A stretch of 64,000 nt of DNA from Flavobacteriaceae bacterium PS02337 (GTDB taxonomy: Bacteria > Bacteroidota > Bacteroidia > Flavobacteriales > Flavobacteriaceae). Under the pieces are notes generated by a model. The model was not told where the DNA came from, ran no database searches, and was given only the letters and a program-made list of their open reading frames with translations. The DNA lies in NCBI GenBank assembly GCA_029959285.1, contig JASCOE010000011.1, positions 124,001-188,000 on the forward strand, written 5' to 3'. The position numbers were made by a program, and so were the translations under genes. Of this stretch, positions 15,469-24,741 are shown piece after piece; the stretch's first letter is position 1; every line of letters starts with the position of its first letter.

Positions 15469-16989
15469 ATGGTTTTTGATTTATATGGAAATGACGATTG
15501 CTTGGAGGTAAATAATTTTTATAAAAAATTGTTGGCCGAAATGCCTGACTTACTTTTTCAATTTATTATCGATGCTGATAATAATTACTCATTTCCTCTT
15601 GTGAGTAAATCAGCCGATGAAATATTTGAACTAACTGCGGAAGATTTTACCGATGATATAAAATATTTGATTTACGAGCGAATTTTACCAATTGATCGTG
15701 AACATTTTTTTCAATCTTTAGTTAGCGCTAGAAAAGAAATAAAGCCTTGGGATGTTGAGTTTAGAGCAGTTTTACCAAAAAAAGGAGTTCGCTGGTTTAA
15801 AGTTTCTTGTAAAACTGAATCTTCTATAAATGGGAAGGTAGTTTTTTATGGACATGTTTCGGATATTACTGACTTGAAAGATAAAGAAGAAAAACTTCGT
15901 ATATCTGAAGAGCGTTTTCAATTTGCACTAGATGCATCAACTGCTGGTGTTTGGGATTGGGATATGGTTACAAATAGTGTTTTTTATTCGTCGCTTTCTC
16001 TTAAAATTTTAGAATTAGAATCTACCGATGTTTTTGATGATCCGGAACGCTGGGATAAAATTGTGCATCCTGATGATCTTCCAAAATATTATTCTGATAT
16101 TCAAGAACATTTTGATAATAAGATTCCGTATTACGAAAATTATCATCGTGTAATGACTTCTAGCGGTAATTATAAATGGATTTTAGATCGCGGAAAAGTA
16201 ATTAAGCGTGATGAAAACGGAAAGCCTTTAAGAGTTATTGGAACACATACAGATGTTTCTGCTCAAAAAGAAAAAGAATTAGAGCTTATAAAAACAATGA
16301 AATTGTACAGCGACCAAAACAGTCGTTTGTTGAATTTTTCACATATTGTTTCGCATAATTTAAATACACAGGCAGGAAATATAAAATCGATTTTAGATTT
16401 TATTGATGCTGATGTAAATAAACAAACTGTGGCAGAAATGCTGGAACATTTAAGAACAGTTTCAAACGATTTGAATGAAACGATTTCAAATCTAACACAA
16501 ATTGTAAAAACGCAGAGTAATATCAATATTGCTGTTGTTCCATTGATGCTTTGTGAATACATAGAAAAGACAATTTCGACAATTAAAGGTTATGATAAGC
16601 AACGAAATGTGACTATTGTAAATAACGTTCCGAAATATTTGACGATTAATTTTAATCCGGCTTATATGGAAAGTGTTTTGTTGAATTTTACAACTAATGC
16701 CATAAAATATGCCCATCCAGATAGAGATCCAGTTATTATCTTTGATTTTGCAATTGAGCCAGAAGGATTCAAATCGCTTAAGATTACAGATAATGGTCTA
16801 GGAATTGATTTAAAGACTTATGGAGATTTATTATTCGGAATGTATAAAACGTTTCACAAACACGAAGAAGCGCGCGGAATTGGTCTTTATATCACCAGAA
16901 ATCAAATTGAAGCGATGAAAGGAAGTGTTGTTGTAGAAAGTGAAGTAGGGGTAGGAACGAGCTTTAAAATCGTTTTTAATGATATGTAA
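15469..16989 (+). CDS. PAS-domain sensor histidine kinase
   Basis: 506 residues, no membrane segment seen. Two PAS domains (about 25-140 and 145-265, the second with a PAC-like end VIGTHTDVSAQKEKE) precede a short coiled linker. The phosphoacceptor region has His296 (FSHIVSHNLNTQAGN). The ATPase domain shows the N box (LNFTTNAIKYAHP), the G1 box DNGLGIDL and G2 box ARGIGLYITRN. The H-box is of the SHNLRxP type common in Bacteroidetes, with Thr-Gln in place of the usual Arg/Pro. No response regulator is nearby, so it is an orphan kinase and its signal and target are unknown. Confidence 0.88.
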   Translation: MVFDLYGNDDCLEVNNFYKKLLAEMPDLLFQFIIDADNNYSFPLVSKSADEIFELTAEDFTDDIKYLIYERILPIDREHFFQSLVSARKEIKPWDVEFRAVLPKKGVRWFKVSCKTESSINGKVVFYGHVSDITDLKDKEEKLRISEERFQFALDASTAGVWDWDMVTNSVFYSSLSLKILELESTDVFDDPERWDKIVHPDDLPKYYSDIQEHFDNKIPYYENYHRVMTSSGNYKWILDRGKVIKRDENGKPLRVIGTHTDVSAQKEKELELIKTMKLYSDQNSRLLNFSHIVSHNLNTQAGNIKSILDFIDADVNKQTVAEMLEHLRTVSNDLNETISNLTQIVKTQSNINIAVVPLMLCEYIEKTISTIKGYDKQRNVTIVNNVPKYLTINFNPAYMESVLLNFTTNAIKYAHPDRDPVIIFDFAIEPEGFKSLKITDNGLGIDLKTYGDLLFGMYKTFHKHEEARGIGLYITRNQIEAMKGSVVVESEVGVGTSFKIVFNDM

Positions 16990-17008
16990 AATGCAAATAG
17001 TATATAAA

Positions 17009-17043
17009 AAAGAAAGGCTGTCAATTGACAGCCTTTCTTTTTT
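17009..17043. terminator. Bidirectional terminator between the kinase and rny
   Basis: A 32-base palindrome with centre GCTGTCAATTGACAGC, flanked by A and T runs, between two converging genes. Confidence 0.88.
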
Positions 17044-17058
17044 ATATAGAATCCTTAA

Positions 17059-18618
17059 TTATTTAGCAATATTAACCGCTCTAGTTTCTCTAATAACGGT
17101 AACTTTTACTTGACCAGGATAAGTCATTTCTGTTTGAATTTTTTGTGAAATTTCGAAAGATAAATTTGCTGCGTTATCATCAGAAACTTTTTCGCTTTCT
17201 ACAATTACACGAAGTTCTCTACCAGCTTGAATTGCGTAAGCATTCTTAACACCACTAAATCCGTAAGCTACATCTTCTAGATCTTTTAAACGCTGAATGT
17301 AAGAGTCAAGAACTTGACGTCTAGCTCCAGGTCTAGCTCCAGAAATAGCATCACAAACCTGAATAATTGGAGATAATAATGATTTCATTTCGATCTCGTC
17401 GTGATGCGCTCCAATTGCGTTGCAAACTTCTTCTTTTTCACCGTATTTCTCAGCCCATTGCATACCTAAAAGTGCGTGTGGTAAATCACTTTCTGTATCT
17501 GGCACTTTTCCAATATCGTGTAATAAACCTGCTCTTTTAGCTAATTTCACATTCAATCCTAATTCTGCAGCCATAATACCGCAAAGTTTAGAAACCTCTC
17601 TTGAGTGCTGTAATAAGTTTTGTCCGTAAGAAGAACGGTATTTCATTCTACCAACAACTTTAATCAATTCTGGGTGTAAACCGTGAATTCCTAAGTCGAT
17701 AACAGTACGTTTTCCAACTTCGATAATTTCGTCGTCAATTTGTTTGGCTGTTTTAGCAACAACTTCTTCAATTCTCGCAGGGTGAATACGTCCGTCTGTT
17801 ACTAATTTGTGTAAAGACAAACGAGCAATTTCTCTACGAACAGGATCAAAACAAGAAAGAATAATAGCTTCTGGTGTATCGTCAACTATGATTTCAACTC
17901 CAGTTGCAGCTTCTAAAGCTCTAATGTTACGGCCTTCACGACCGATAATTCTACCTTTTACATCATCAGATTCAATGTTGAAAACAGATACACAGTTTTC
18001 TACCGCTTCTTCAGTACCAACTCTTTGGATTGTATTGATGATGATTTTTTTAGCTTCTTGCTGTGCAGTTAATTTTGCCTCTTCAATAGTTTCTTGAATA
18101 TGAGACATTGCTTTCGTTTTAGCTTCAGCTTTTAAGCCTTCAACTAATTGCTCTTTAGCTTCTTCAGCAGAAAGTCCAGAAATAACTTCTAATTGCTGTA
18201 ATTGGCTTTTGTGAAGTTTGTCAACTTCAGCTTGTTTTTTGTCTAAAACCTCAATTTTGTTGTTATATTCTTCTGTTTTAGCCTCAAAGTCATCATTAAC
18301 TTTTTTAGCTTTAGAAAGTTCATTAGAAACTTGAGATTCTTTATCGCGCACACGTTTTTCTACTTCGGCAACTTTTTTATCTCTTGCTAAAATAACTTGT
18401 TCGTGTTCAGATTTAAGTTCGATAAAACGTTCTTTTGCTTGAAGAATTTTATCTTTTTTGATATTTTCAGCTTCCAAATTAGCATCTTTTAAGATTGAAG
18501 CTGCTTCTTTTTTAGCGTTTTTGATTAGGTTTGAAATATTACTTTTCTCGATAATTTTAGCTATTGCAAATCCTGCTGCAATACCTACAATACCAATAAT
18601 GATCGTTATGATGTCCAT
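17059..18618 (-). CDS. rny: Ribonuclease Y
   Basis: Membrane-anchored endoribonuclease that starts decay of many mRNAs. The 519 residues have the standard order: an N-terminal transmembrane helix ([20 protein letters not shown]), a long Glu/Lys-rich coiled coil (about 30-200), a KH RNA-binding domain ([17 protein letters not shown]), and the HD catalytic domain with LLHDIGK and [10 protein letters not shown] metal ligands. The C-terminal [15 protein letters not shown] is also characteristic. It lies downstream of the probable 6S RNA and zapA on the same strand. Confidence 0.96.
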   Translation of the reverse strand: MDIITIIIGIVGIAAGFAIAKIIEKSNISNLIKNAKKEAASILKDANLEAENIKKDKILQAKERFIELKSEHEQVILARDKKVAEVEKRVRDKESQVSNELSKAKKVNDDFEAKTEEYNNKIEVLDKKQAEVDKLHKSQLQQLEVISGLSAEEAKEQLVEGLKAEAKTKAMSHIQETIEEAKLTAQQEAKKIIINTIQRVGTEEAVENCVSVFNIESDDVKGRIIGREGRNIRALEAATGVEIIVDDTPEAIILSCFDPVRREIARLSLHKLVTDGRIHPARIEEVVAKTAKQIDDEIIEVGKRTVIDLGIHGLHPELIKVVGRMKYRSSYGQNLLQHSREVSKLCGIMAAELGLNVKLAKRAGLLHDIGKVPDTESDLPHALLGMQWAEKYGEKEEVCNAIGAHHDEIEMKSLLSPIIQVCDAISGARPGARRQVLDSYIQRLKDLEDVAYGFSGVKNAYAIQAGRELRVIVESEKVSDDNAANLSFEISQKIQTEMTYPGQVKVTVIRETRAVNIAK

Positions 18619-18639
18619 GTTTGTTAGGGTTTATATATA

Positions 18640-18812
18640 AAAAAAGCCTACATTAATTGCTTGTATAAACTCGTAAAGACAAGTTTTGAGCTAACTCACT
18701 GTTCAAGTTTCCCAGCCAAAAGGAGGGCATACTATAGTAGCGACGATTTGCTCATTCTAAATTGTTAGTGTTGAGTTTACCAATTGTGAACTAATGTAGG
18801 CAGTATCTTAGT
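18640..18812 (-). ncRNA. ssrS: Probable 6S RNA (6S-Flavo type)
   Basis: The zapA-rny gap is 209 bases, unusually long, and holds a self-contained folded RNA. A terminal stem pairs TAATGTAGGC (18792-18801) with GCCTACATTA (18646-18655), and the 3' arm is followed on the minus strand by seven T, giving an intrinsic terminator-like end. Between the arms are partly complementary strands around a large open centre, the layout of 6S RNA, which binds and holds housekeeping RNA polymerase. The position next to zapA repeats the ssrS-zapA linkage known in proteobacteria. I base the call on shape and context; a covariance-model search was not possible. Confidence 0.68.
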
Positions 18813-18827
18813 TTCTGTAAAGAACGT

Positions 18828-19121
18828 TTAATTTTCGAGATATTGATCTAAAAGCAGATTTAATTTTTTAATTCTCTCGATAGTATCTTCTCCATCGATA
18901 GCGTTATCAATTTGTTTTTGTTCCACTTGCGATGCAAATTGCAAAGCGCACATGGCTAATACATCTTGTTTGTCACGAACTGCATAATTTTCTTCGAATT
19001 GCTTTATCATGGCATCAATTTTTTTAGAAGCACTTCTAAGTCCTTCTTCTTGAGCGGGTTCTACCGTTAACGGGTAAACGCGGTCTGCAATTGATATCTT
19101 TATTTTAAGCTTTCCGTCCAT
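18828..19121 (-). CDS. zapA: Cell division protein ZapA
   Basis: 97 residues. ZapA binds FtsZ at the division ring and promotes bundling of its filaments. The start KLKIKISIADRVYPLTVEPAQEEGLR matches the ZapA head fold (strands followed by EE-LR), and a C-terminal helix (TIERIKKLNLLLDQYLEN) suits the tetrameric coiled coil. It follows the 96-residue coiled-coil gene with four bases between them and precedes the 6S RNA; they share the promoter at 19445-19474. Confidence 0.9.
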   Translation of the reverse strand: MDGKLKIKISIADRVYPLTVEPAQEEGLRSASKKIDAMIKQFEENYAVRDKQDVLAMCALQFASQVEQKQIDNAIDGEDTIERIKKLNLLLDQYLEN

Positions 19122-19125
19122 ATTA

Positions 19126-19416
19126 TTAATCTGATAATTGTGCTATACAGTAATCAATTTCGCGAATTAATGAATTTATTTTAAGCTTTGTCTCTCTCTT
19201 GTTATTGTCGCTGCCAAGCAACGAATTGGCGATCTTAAGTGTTTCATTTTGCTTTTTCAAAGCTTCCATTTCCTCAGATTGTTTCTGGATAATTTGCGCA
19301 GCTTTGGCTAATTCTAATCGTAATACTTGATTGTTTTTCTCCAAACCTTTTGATTTTTCAAAAAGCTTTTCGACTTTATATTCAAGAGTATCAATTATTT
19401 CGGCAATTACACTCAT
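19126..19416 (-). CDS. ZapB-like coiled-coil protein
   Basis: 96 residues, almost entirely a heptad-rich helix (IIDTLEYKVEKLFEK, then NNQVLRLELAKAAQIIQKQ and EEMEALKKQNETLKIANSL) with no signal peptide. The size and composition resemble E. coli ZapB, a coiled-coil partner of ZapA, and the gene is directly upstream of zapA in the same operon. I infer a division-ring role from this; sequence similarity to ZapB itself is only compositional, since coiled coils align easily. The ATG at 19416 follows a strong promoter. Confidence 0.65.
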   Translation of the reverse strand: MSVIAEIIDTLEYKVEKLFEKSKGLEKNNQVLRLELAKAAQIIQKQSEEMEALKKQNETLKIANSLLGSDNNKRETKLKINSLIREIDYCIAQLSD

Positions 19417-19444
19417 TATACATCCTATTCATTACTTAATCCTA

Positions 19445-19474
19445 CAAAGTTAATATTCCTTTTTATTAATGCAA
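19445..19474 (-). promoter_or_regulatory. Promoter for the zapA operon (TTG-N19-TAACTTTG)
   Basis: On the minus strand TTG (19472-19474) is 19 bases from TAACTTTG (19445-19452), a full match to the Bacteroidetes sigma-A -33/-7 consensus, 28 bases before the coiled-coil gene's ATG. Confidence 0.8.
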
Positions 19475-19587
19475 TTTTTTATCGATTTTTTTGCATTAAA
19501 ATAGATAAATAGATGTAATTCAATTAATTGTGTTTTTGTAGCTTTTTACTTGCTTTTATTGGCTTTATTTTGCTTATCTTAGCAAAA

Positions 19588-21276
19588 ATGTTGTTTATGA
19601 GATTAAATTTACTTGCCCTTTTAATTTGTAATTCTGTATTTGCCCAAACGCAATATCCTAAAGATTATTTCCGACCTCCGCTAGATATTCCGATGCAACT
19701 TTCTGGTAATTTTGGAGAGTTAAGACCCAATCATTTTCATGCTGGTTTTGATTTAAAAACAAATCAAAGAGAAGGTTTAACTGTGCATGCAATTGCCGAT
19801 GGTTATGTTTCAAGAATTAAAATTTCGACGTTTGGAAACGGGAAATGTATTTACATTACACATCCAAACGGATATACTTCGGTTTACGGACATTTGCAAA
19901 CTCCGGTTGGAGCAATTCTCGATTATGTAAAGGCGAATCATTACAAAGAAAAAGCGTATGAAATTGAAATGTTTCTAAAACCTGGCGAACTTCCTGTTGC
20001 AAAAGGAGATATCATTGGACTTTCTGGAAATACGGGTTCTTCAGAAGGACCGCATCTTCATTTTGAAATTCGTGATAGTAAAACAGAATTTGTAATTAAT
20101 CCGATTTTCTTTGGCTTTGACCAAAATATAAAAGATACTAAAAAACCAACTTTGTCTAGTTTGTATGTTTATCCTTTAGATAATGCGACGGTAAATCAGT
20201 CAAAACAGCCATTGCTAGTAAATATTGCGCTTCAAAAAGACGGAACTTATCTTGCGAGTAAAGTGAAAACCAACGGAAAAATTGGTTTCGGAATTAATGC
20301 CGTAGATACAGATGATGTTTCTTTTAATAAAAATGGCGTTTTTAATGTTTCTACTTTTTTAAATGGAAATCAAAATTACAACTACCAATTCAATACTTAT
20401 TCTTTTGATGAAATGCGTTATATTAATGCTTTTATTGATTATCCGCGATATAAAAAAACAAGTCAGCGCGTTCAGAAACTTTTTATGAAAACTCCTTTCG
20501 CGTTAAGCATTATTAAAACAGATTCTTTGCGAGGAATTGTAAAAGCAGAACCAAATTTGACTTCTAACTATAAAATTGAGGTTTCTGATTATTTCGGAAA
20601 TTTAAATTCAATTACAGTTCCAATCGAATATGATAGCGCCACAACGCTTGTTCAGCCTGAACCTGTTGCTTCTAAATATTTTGTGAGATATAATAAGGAT
20701 GCCAATTTTGAAAAAGACAATATGTCTGTTTTCTTTCCTGCTGGTACTTTCTATGATGATTTCAATATGAATTTTGATGTTAAAAACAATAAAATTTATA
20801 TTCATGATGATACTGTTCCAGTTCATTCAAATTTTACGATTACGATAAAAGACACAAATTATGCAGAATCTTTGCGAGATAAACTTTATATCGGAAAAGG
20901 CACAAGCTACAACGGAACAATTAGGAAAGGTGATGTTTTTACTGCAAAAGCAAAAATATTAGGTGCTTACGGTTTGGTTTTAGATACAATTCCTCCAGTT
21001 ATAAAAATTGCAAAACCTATTGAAGGAAAGTGGATTAGCGATCAAAAGAAAATTGATTTCACAATTGGCGATTCATTGTCTGGAATAAAATCATATAATG
21101 GTTATTTGAACGGAAGCTGGGTTTTGTTTGAGTACGAAAATAAGGCAAGAAGAATTACACATACTTTTGATCCGCAATATTTGGTTGAAGGAGAAAACTT
21201 TTTAAAAATTGAAGTAGTAGATAATGTAGGAAATACTACTATCTTTGAAACTCATTTTTTTAGAAGTCAAAAATAA
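19588..21276 (+). CDS. Secreted M23 family metallopeptidase
   Basis: About 562 residues. Peptidoglycan endopeptidase-like protein of the LytM/M23 fold. Zinc ligands fit HFHAGFDLK (His and Asp) and GPHLHFEIRD (HxH), within about the first 190 residues. A long C-terminal region of beta-strands (about 200-560) has no family I recognise; it ends with DSLSGIKSYNGYLNG-like Ig repeats. There is no LysM or membrane anchor. I chose ATG 19588 (MLFMRLNLL, signal peptide through CNSVFAQ); ATG 19597 is equally possible, and the upstream TTG 19528 would put a -7-like TATCTTAG inside the gene. The TonB receptor gene starts 11 bases after its stop. Confidence 0.85.
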   Translation: MLFMRLNLLALLICNSVFAQTQYPKDYFRPPLDIPMQLSGNFGELRPNHFHAGFDLKTNQREGLTVHAIADGYVSRIKISTFGNGKCIYITHPNGYTSVYGHLQTPVGAILDYVKANHYKEKAYEIEMFLKPGELPVAKGDIIGLSGNTGSSEGPHLHFEIRDSKTEFVINPIFFGFDQNIKDTKKPTLSSLYVYPLDNATVNQSKQPLLVNIALQKDGTYLASKVKTNGKIGFGINAVDTDDVSFNKNGVFNVSTFLNGNQNYNYQFNTYSFDEMRYINAFIDYPRYKKTSQRVQKLFMKTPFALSIIKTDSLRGIVKAEPNLTSNYKIEVSDYFGNLNSITVPIEYDSATTLVQPEPVASKYFVRYNKDANFEKDNMSVFFPAGTFYDDFNMNFDVKNNKIYIHDDTVPVHSNFTITIKDTNYAESLRDKLYIGKGTSYNGTIRKGDVFTAKAKILGAYGLVLDTIPPVIKIAKPIEGKWISDQKKIDFTIGDSLSGIKSYNGYLNGSWVLFEYENKARRITHTFDPQYLVEGENFLKIEVVDNVGNTTIFETHFFRSQK

Positions 21277-21287
21277 AATCCAAATCT

Positions 21288-23753
21288 TTGAATAACAATA
21301 GGTTTATATTCGCTTTTCTTTTTTTATTTTTTAGCTGTATTGCATTGGCTCAAAATGCTCTTGTAAAAGGAGTTATTTTAGATGCTGATAAACATGTGGT
21401 TCCGGGTGTAAATATTGCTGCGCAGGGAAATGTTGTGCAATCAGATTCAAATGGTTTTTTTGAAATCAATGTGCCTTCAAACAAAAAAATATCGCTGATT
21501 TTTACTCACGTTTCTTTAAAAATGATCAGTTTAACGGTTAATTTAAAAACCAATGAAGTTTTTGTTTTTAACCCGATTATGAATAATTCTTCCGAACAAA
21601 TGGGAGAAGTTTTTGTTTCTTCTAAAAATAGAAAACGTGTTCAAGGAATTGCTACAATTGATACAGAAACGATAAAAAAGATTCCAGGCGCAAATGCCGG
21701 AATTGAAAATATTTTAAAAACACTTCCGGGTGTTAATTCAAATAACGAATTGAGTACGCAATACATGGTTCGTGGCGGAAATTTTGATGAAAATTTAGTG
21801 TATGTAAATGAAGTCGAAGTGTATCGTCCGTTTCTAATTCGTTCGGGACAGCAGGAAGGATTGAGTTTTACAAATACCGATTTGGTTCAAAATGTTGATT
21901 TTTCTGCAGGAGGATTTCAAGCAAAATTTGGCGATAAATTATCTTCTGTTTTAGATATTACGTATAGAAAACCAACGCAATTTGGAGCTTCTTTTGAAGC
22001 TAGTTTTTTAGGAGGAAGCGCTTCTGTAGATTTGGTTTCTAAAAATAAAAAATGGTCTGCTGTAACCGGAGTCCGTTACAGAAATAATAGTTTACTGGTT
22101 AATAGTCAAGATACTGAAACGAATTATACGCCGACTTTTGCCGATATTCAAACGAATATTAATTATGATATTTCTGCGAAATGGCAAATGAGTTTTTTAG
22201 GAAACATTTCGCAGAATAAATATTTATATCAACCTTTGGTTCGTCAGACAAAATTCGGAACAATAGATCAGCCAATGGCGCTTGCGGTTTATTATGAAGG
22301 TCAAGAGAAAGATCAATATGATACTTATTTCGGGGCTTTAAAAACCACTTTTAAAGCTTCTCCAACATTGACTTTAAAATTAATTGGTTCTTTATTTCAT
22401 ACTACAGAAAAAGAGCATTTTGATATTTTAGCGCAATATCGTTTAGGAAATGTTGATACAGAAGATCCGACAAATGATGCAGCAATTGACTTTACGCGCG
22501 GAATTGGTTCGCAACTAAATCATGCGAGAAATGATTTAGATGCTTTAATTGCCAATATCGAATTGAAAGGAACCAAAGAATGGAAAGAAAGCCAATTAGA
22601 ATTTGGTTTAAAATATACTAGAGAATCTATACGAGATAGAGTTGTAGAATGGGAAATGATTGATTCTGCAGGGTTTTCAATAAATCCTCCAATAATTAGC
22701 TTGCCTCAAAATAATCAGCCATATGCGCCTTACACAGGTCCGCTTTTACCATATAATGATATCCGTGCGACAAATTTCAATACTATAAATCGTTTCTCAG
22801 GTTACGCGCAATGGAATAAACAATCTGAAATTGGTACAAGTCAGATTTGGTATCATTTAGGAGCTCGTTTTCAAGGTTGGAATGTTTCGGGAGCTTTGGA
22901 AGAAGGAAAAACGCAGTTTGTGGTAAGTCCACGTGCGCAATTTGCCATAAAACCAGATTGGGATCGTGACATGGTTTTTAGAATTTCTGGAGGATTATAC
23001 CATCAGCCACCGTTTTATAGGGAACTTCGAGATTTAGAAGGAGTAGTAAATCCGAATGTGAAAGCGCAGGAAGCAATTCATGTTGTTTTAGGAAATGATT
23101 ATAATTTTAAAATGTGGGGTCGTCCGTTTAAATGGGTTACCGAAGTTTATTATAAATCACTTTCAGATGTAAATGTATATTCGATTGATAATGTACGAAT
23201 TCGTTATGTTGCCAATAATAATGCAAAAGCGTATGCTCAAGGTCTTGATTTTAGATTGAATGGAGAATTTGTGCCAGGAACAGAATCTTGGGTAAGTTTT
23301 GGGTATTTGAAAACAGAAGAAAATTACGAAAACAAAGGATATATTGCTCGTCCTACAGATCAGCGTTTGAAATTTGCTATGCTGTTTCAAGATTACATGC
23401 CGAATATTCCGAGTGTAAAAGTATACTTAAATTTAGTTTACAATACGGGTTTGCCTGGAGGCGCGCCTTCATATACAGATCCTTATTTGTACCAAAATAG
23501 ATTGAACGATTACAGAAGAGCCGATATTGGTTTTTCAAAAGTTTTTGTTGACAGCAGTACACAAAACACAAAAAGAGGCTGGCTGAAAAACTTTAAAGAA
23601 TTAGCGGTTGGTTTAGAGATTTTTAATCTTTTTAATAATCAAAACGCGATTACAAATACTTGGGTTCGTGATGTGTATTCTAAAAATCAATATGCGATTC
23701 CAAATTATATGACTTCAAGGGTTTTTAACGTTAAGATTAATGCGAGGTTGTAA
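21288..23753 (+). CDS. TonB-dependent receptor with carboxypeptidase-like N-domain
   Basis: 821 residues. Signal peptide to about residue 22 (FFSCIALAQ), a CarboxypepD_reg-like domain (ALVKGVILDADKHVVPGVN to SLTVNL), a plug (KKIPGANAGIENILKTLPGVN, then YMVRGGNFDENLVYVNEVEVYRP) and a 22-strand barrel ending FNVKINARL. It moves an unknown ligand across the outer membrane using TonB energy. No SusD partner follows. The start is TTG, 11 bases after the M23 gene's stop, and no ATG lies near; the pair is co-transcribed, and such M23 plus receptor pairing hints at envelope remodelling rather than glycan uptake (inference). Confidence 0.88.
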   Translation: MNNNRFIFAFLFLFFSCIALAQNALVKGVILDADKHVVPGVNIAAQGNVVQSDSNGFFEINVPSNKKISLIFTHVSLKMISLTVNLKTNEVFVFNPIMNNSSEQMGEVFVSSKNRKRVQGIATIDTETIKKIPGANAGIENILKTLPGVNSNNELSTQYMVRGGNFDENLVYVNEVEVYRPFLIRSGQQEGLSFTNTDLVQNVDFSAGGFQAKFGDKLSSVLDITYRKPTQFGASFEASFLGGSASVDLVSKNKKWSAVTGVRYRNNSLLVNSQDTETNYTPTFADIQTNINYDISAKWQMSFLGNISQNKYLYQPLVRQTKFGTIDQPMALAVYYEGQEKDQYDTYFGALKTTFKASPTLTLKLIGSLFHTTEKEHFDILAQYRLGNVDTEDPTNDAAIDFTRGIGSQLNHARNDLDALIANIELKGTKEWKESQLEFGLKYTRESIRDRVVEWEMIDSAGFSINPPIISLPQNNQPYAPYTGPLLPYNDIRATNFNTINRFSGYAQWNKQSEIGTSQIWYHLGARFQGWNVSGALEEGKTQFVVSPRAQFAIKPDWDRDMVFRISGGLYHQPPFYRELRDLEGVVNPNVKAQEAIHVVLGNDYNFKMWGRPFKWVTEVYYKSLSDVNVYSIDNVRIRYVANNNAKAYAQGLDFRLNGEFVPGTESWVSFGYLKTEENYENKGYIARPTDQRLKFAMLFQDYMPNIPSVKVYLNLVYNTGLPGGAPSYTDPYLYQNRLNDYRRADIGFSKVFVDSSTQNTKRGWLKNFKELAVGLEIFNLFNNQNAITNTWVRDVYSKNQYAIPNYMTSRVFNVKINARL

Positions 23754-23810
23754 TTCATTTTGTAATCTTCTATAAAATTCAATAAAAACAAAAAATACAA
23801 TCAAAAATAG

Positions 23811-23818
23811 TATATTTG
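23811..23818 (+). promoter_or_regulatory. -7 promoter box TATATTTG for the lipoprotein gene
   Basis: Exact TAnnTTTG match, 22 bases before the ATG at 23841. Confidence 0.5.
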
Positions 23819-23840
23819 ATAATCGTATATAATCTTGTAG

Positions 23841-24566
23841 ATGAAAAAGTATTTTAAATATATCGCCATTATCCTTGTCGGAACAGTAATTAGTTGCCGA
23901 GAAGAAGTTCAAAAACCAAAAGTAACTTACGGTGCTTCAAATAAAGTGAGCACAGGTACATCAAAAACAGATTCTACACAAATTGAAATCGCCGATTTAC
24001 CAATTCAAATGCAGGGAACAAATTATCTGATTCATCCTGTTGGAGATTTGAGAGTTTATGAAAGAGGCTCAAAAGCTCGCTATGGATCTTCTACAGTAAA
24101 TGATGGGAGTTTTACGATTTCTAATTTAGGTGAATATGAAATTACGGGTTATTTGCAGAATTTAAAATTTCAAGCAATCGATTCAGACTCTATTCGTCCT
24201 CTTTCTGATAAGCCAATTTTGATTTTAACAGCGACTTATTTAAAACCTGTTGCAGATAAAACGTCAAATAAAGTTATGGTTTATACGTTGACAGATTCTG
24301 ATACCAACAAAGATGGAAAAATTGATACCAGCGATATTAAAACTTTATATTTAAGTGATATTAGTGGAGAAAATTTTACAAAAGTTTCAGCTGATTTAGA
24401 AGAATTGGTAGATTGGAGTTTAGTTGAGTCGAAAAATCGTTTGTATTTTAGAACTATTGAAGATACCAATCAAAATGGTCAATTTGATAAAAATGATGTA
24501 CTTCACTACAATTATATTGATTTAGCTTCTAAAAAATGGGAAGTGAAAGCTTATAAACCTATTTAA
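23841..24566 (+). CDS. Lipoprotein with two EF-hand/dockerin-like calcium loops
   Basis: 241 residues with a lipoprotein signal (MKKYFKYIAIILVGTVISC; Cys19 follows VIS), so it is membrane-anchored. The middle is beta-rich. Two loops match the 12-residue calcium pattern DxNxDGxIDxxD: DTNKDGKIDTSD and DTNQNGQFDKND, about 55 residues apart. They resemble EF-hand or thrombospondin-3/dockerin-type motifs, but there is no known dockerin partner here. Function is unknown. It is a single gene downstream of the TonB receptor, with its own promoter. Confidence 0.75.
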   Translation: MKKYFKYIAIILVGTVISCREEVQKPKVTYGASNKVSTGTSKTDSTQIEIADLPIQMQGTNYLIHPVGDLRVYERGSKARYGSSTVNDGSFTISNLGEYEITGYLQNLKFQAIDSDSIRPLSDKPILILTATYLKPVADKTSNKVMVYTLTDSDTNKDGKIDTSDIKTLYLSDISGENFTKVSADLEELVDWSLVESKNRLYFRTIEDTNQNGQFDKNDVLHYNYIDLASKKWEVKAYKPI

Positions 24567-24568
24567 AG

Positions 24569-24741
24569 GTTCTGAGGTTCTAAGGTTCTGAGGTTCTAAG
24601 TTTTTTAGCCACAGATTAAAAGGATTGAAAGGATTTTTCTTAAATATTTTATAATTAAAGCCTGCTAAAATTATATTTTAGCAGGCTTTAATTTTATGCT
24701 CAAAGATTGAAAAACCTCAGCACCTTAGCCTCTTAGCACCT
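24569..24741. repeat. GGTTCTRA tandem block with terminator and complementary block
   Basis: At 24569-24600 the octamer GGTTCTRA is repeated about four times in tandem. At 24708-24741 is the complementary AGCACCTTAGC-type form. Between them is the terminator at 24658-24689. The arrangement mirrors 8684-8913: repeat arms at converging gene ends enclosing a terminator. Confidence 0.8.
24658..24690. terminator. Bidirectional terminator between the lipoprotein and DUF2971 genes
   Basis: Stem AAAGCCTGCTAAAAT with its complement ATTTTAGCAGGCTTT, flanked by A/T-rich sequence at converging genes. Confidence 0.85.

Noticed and set aside
17807-18097. 96-codon plus-strand frame opposite rny
   Set aside because: Antisense to the KH and HD domains of RNase Y; explained by codon bias of that gene.
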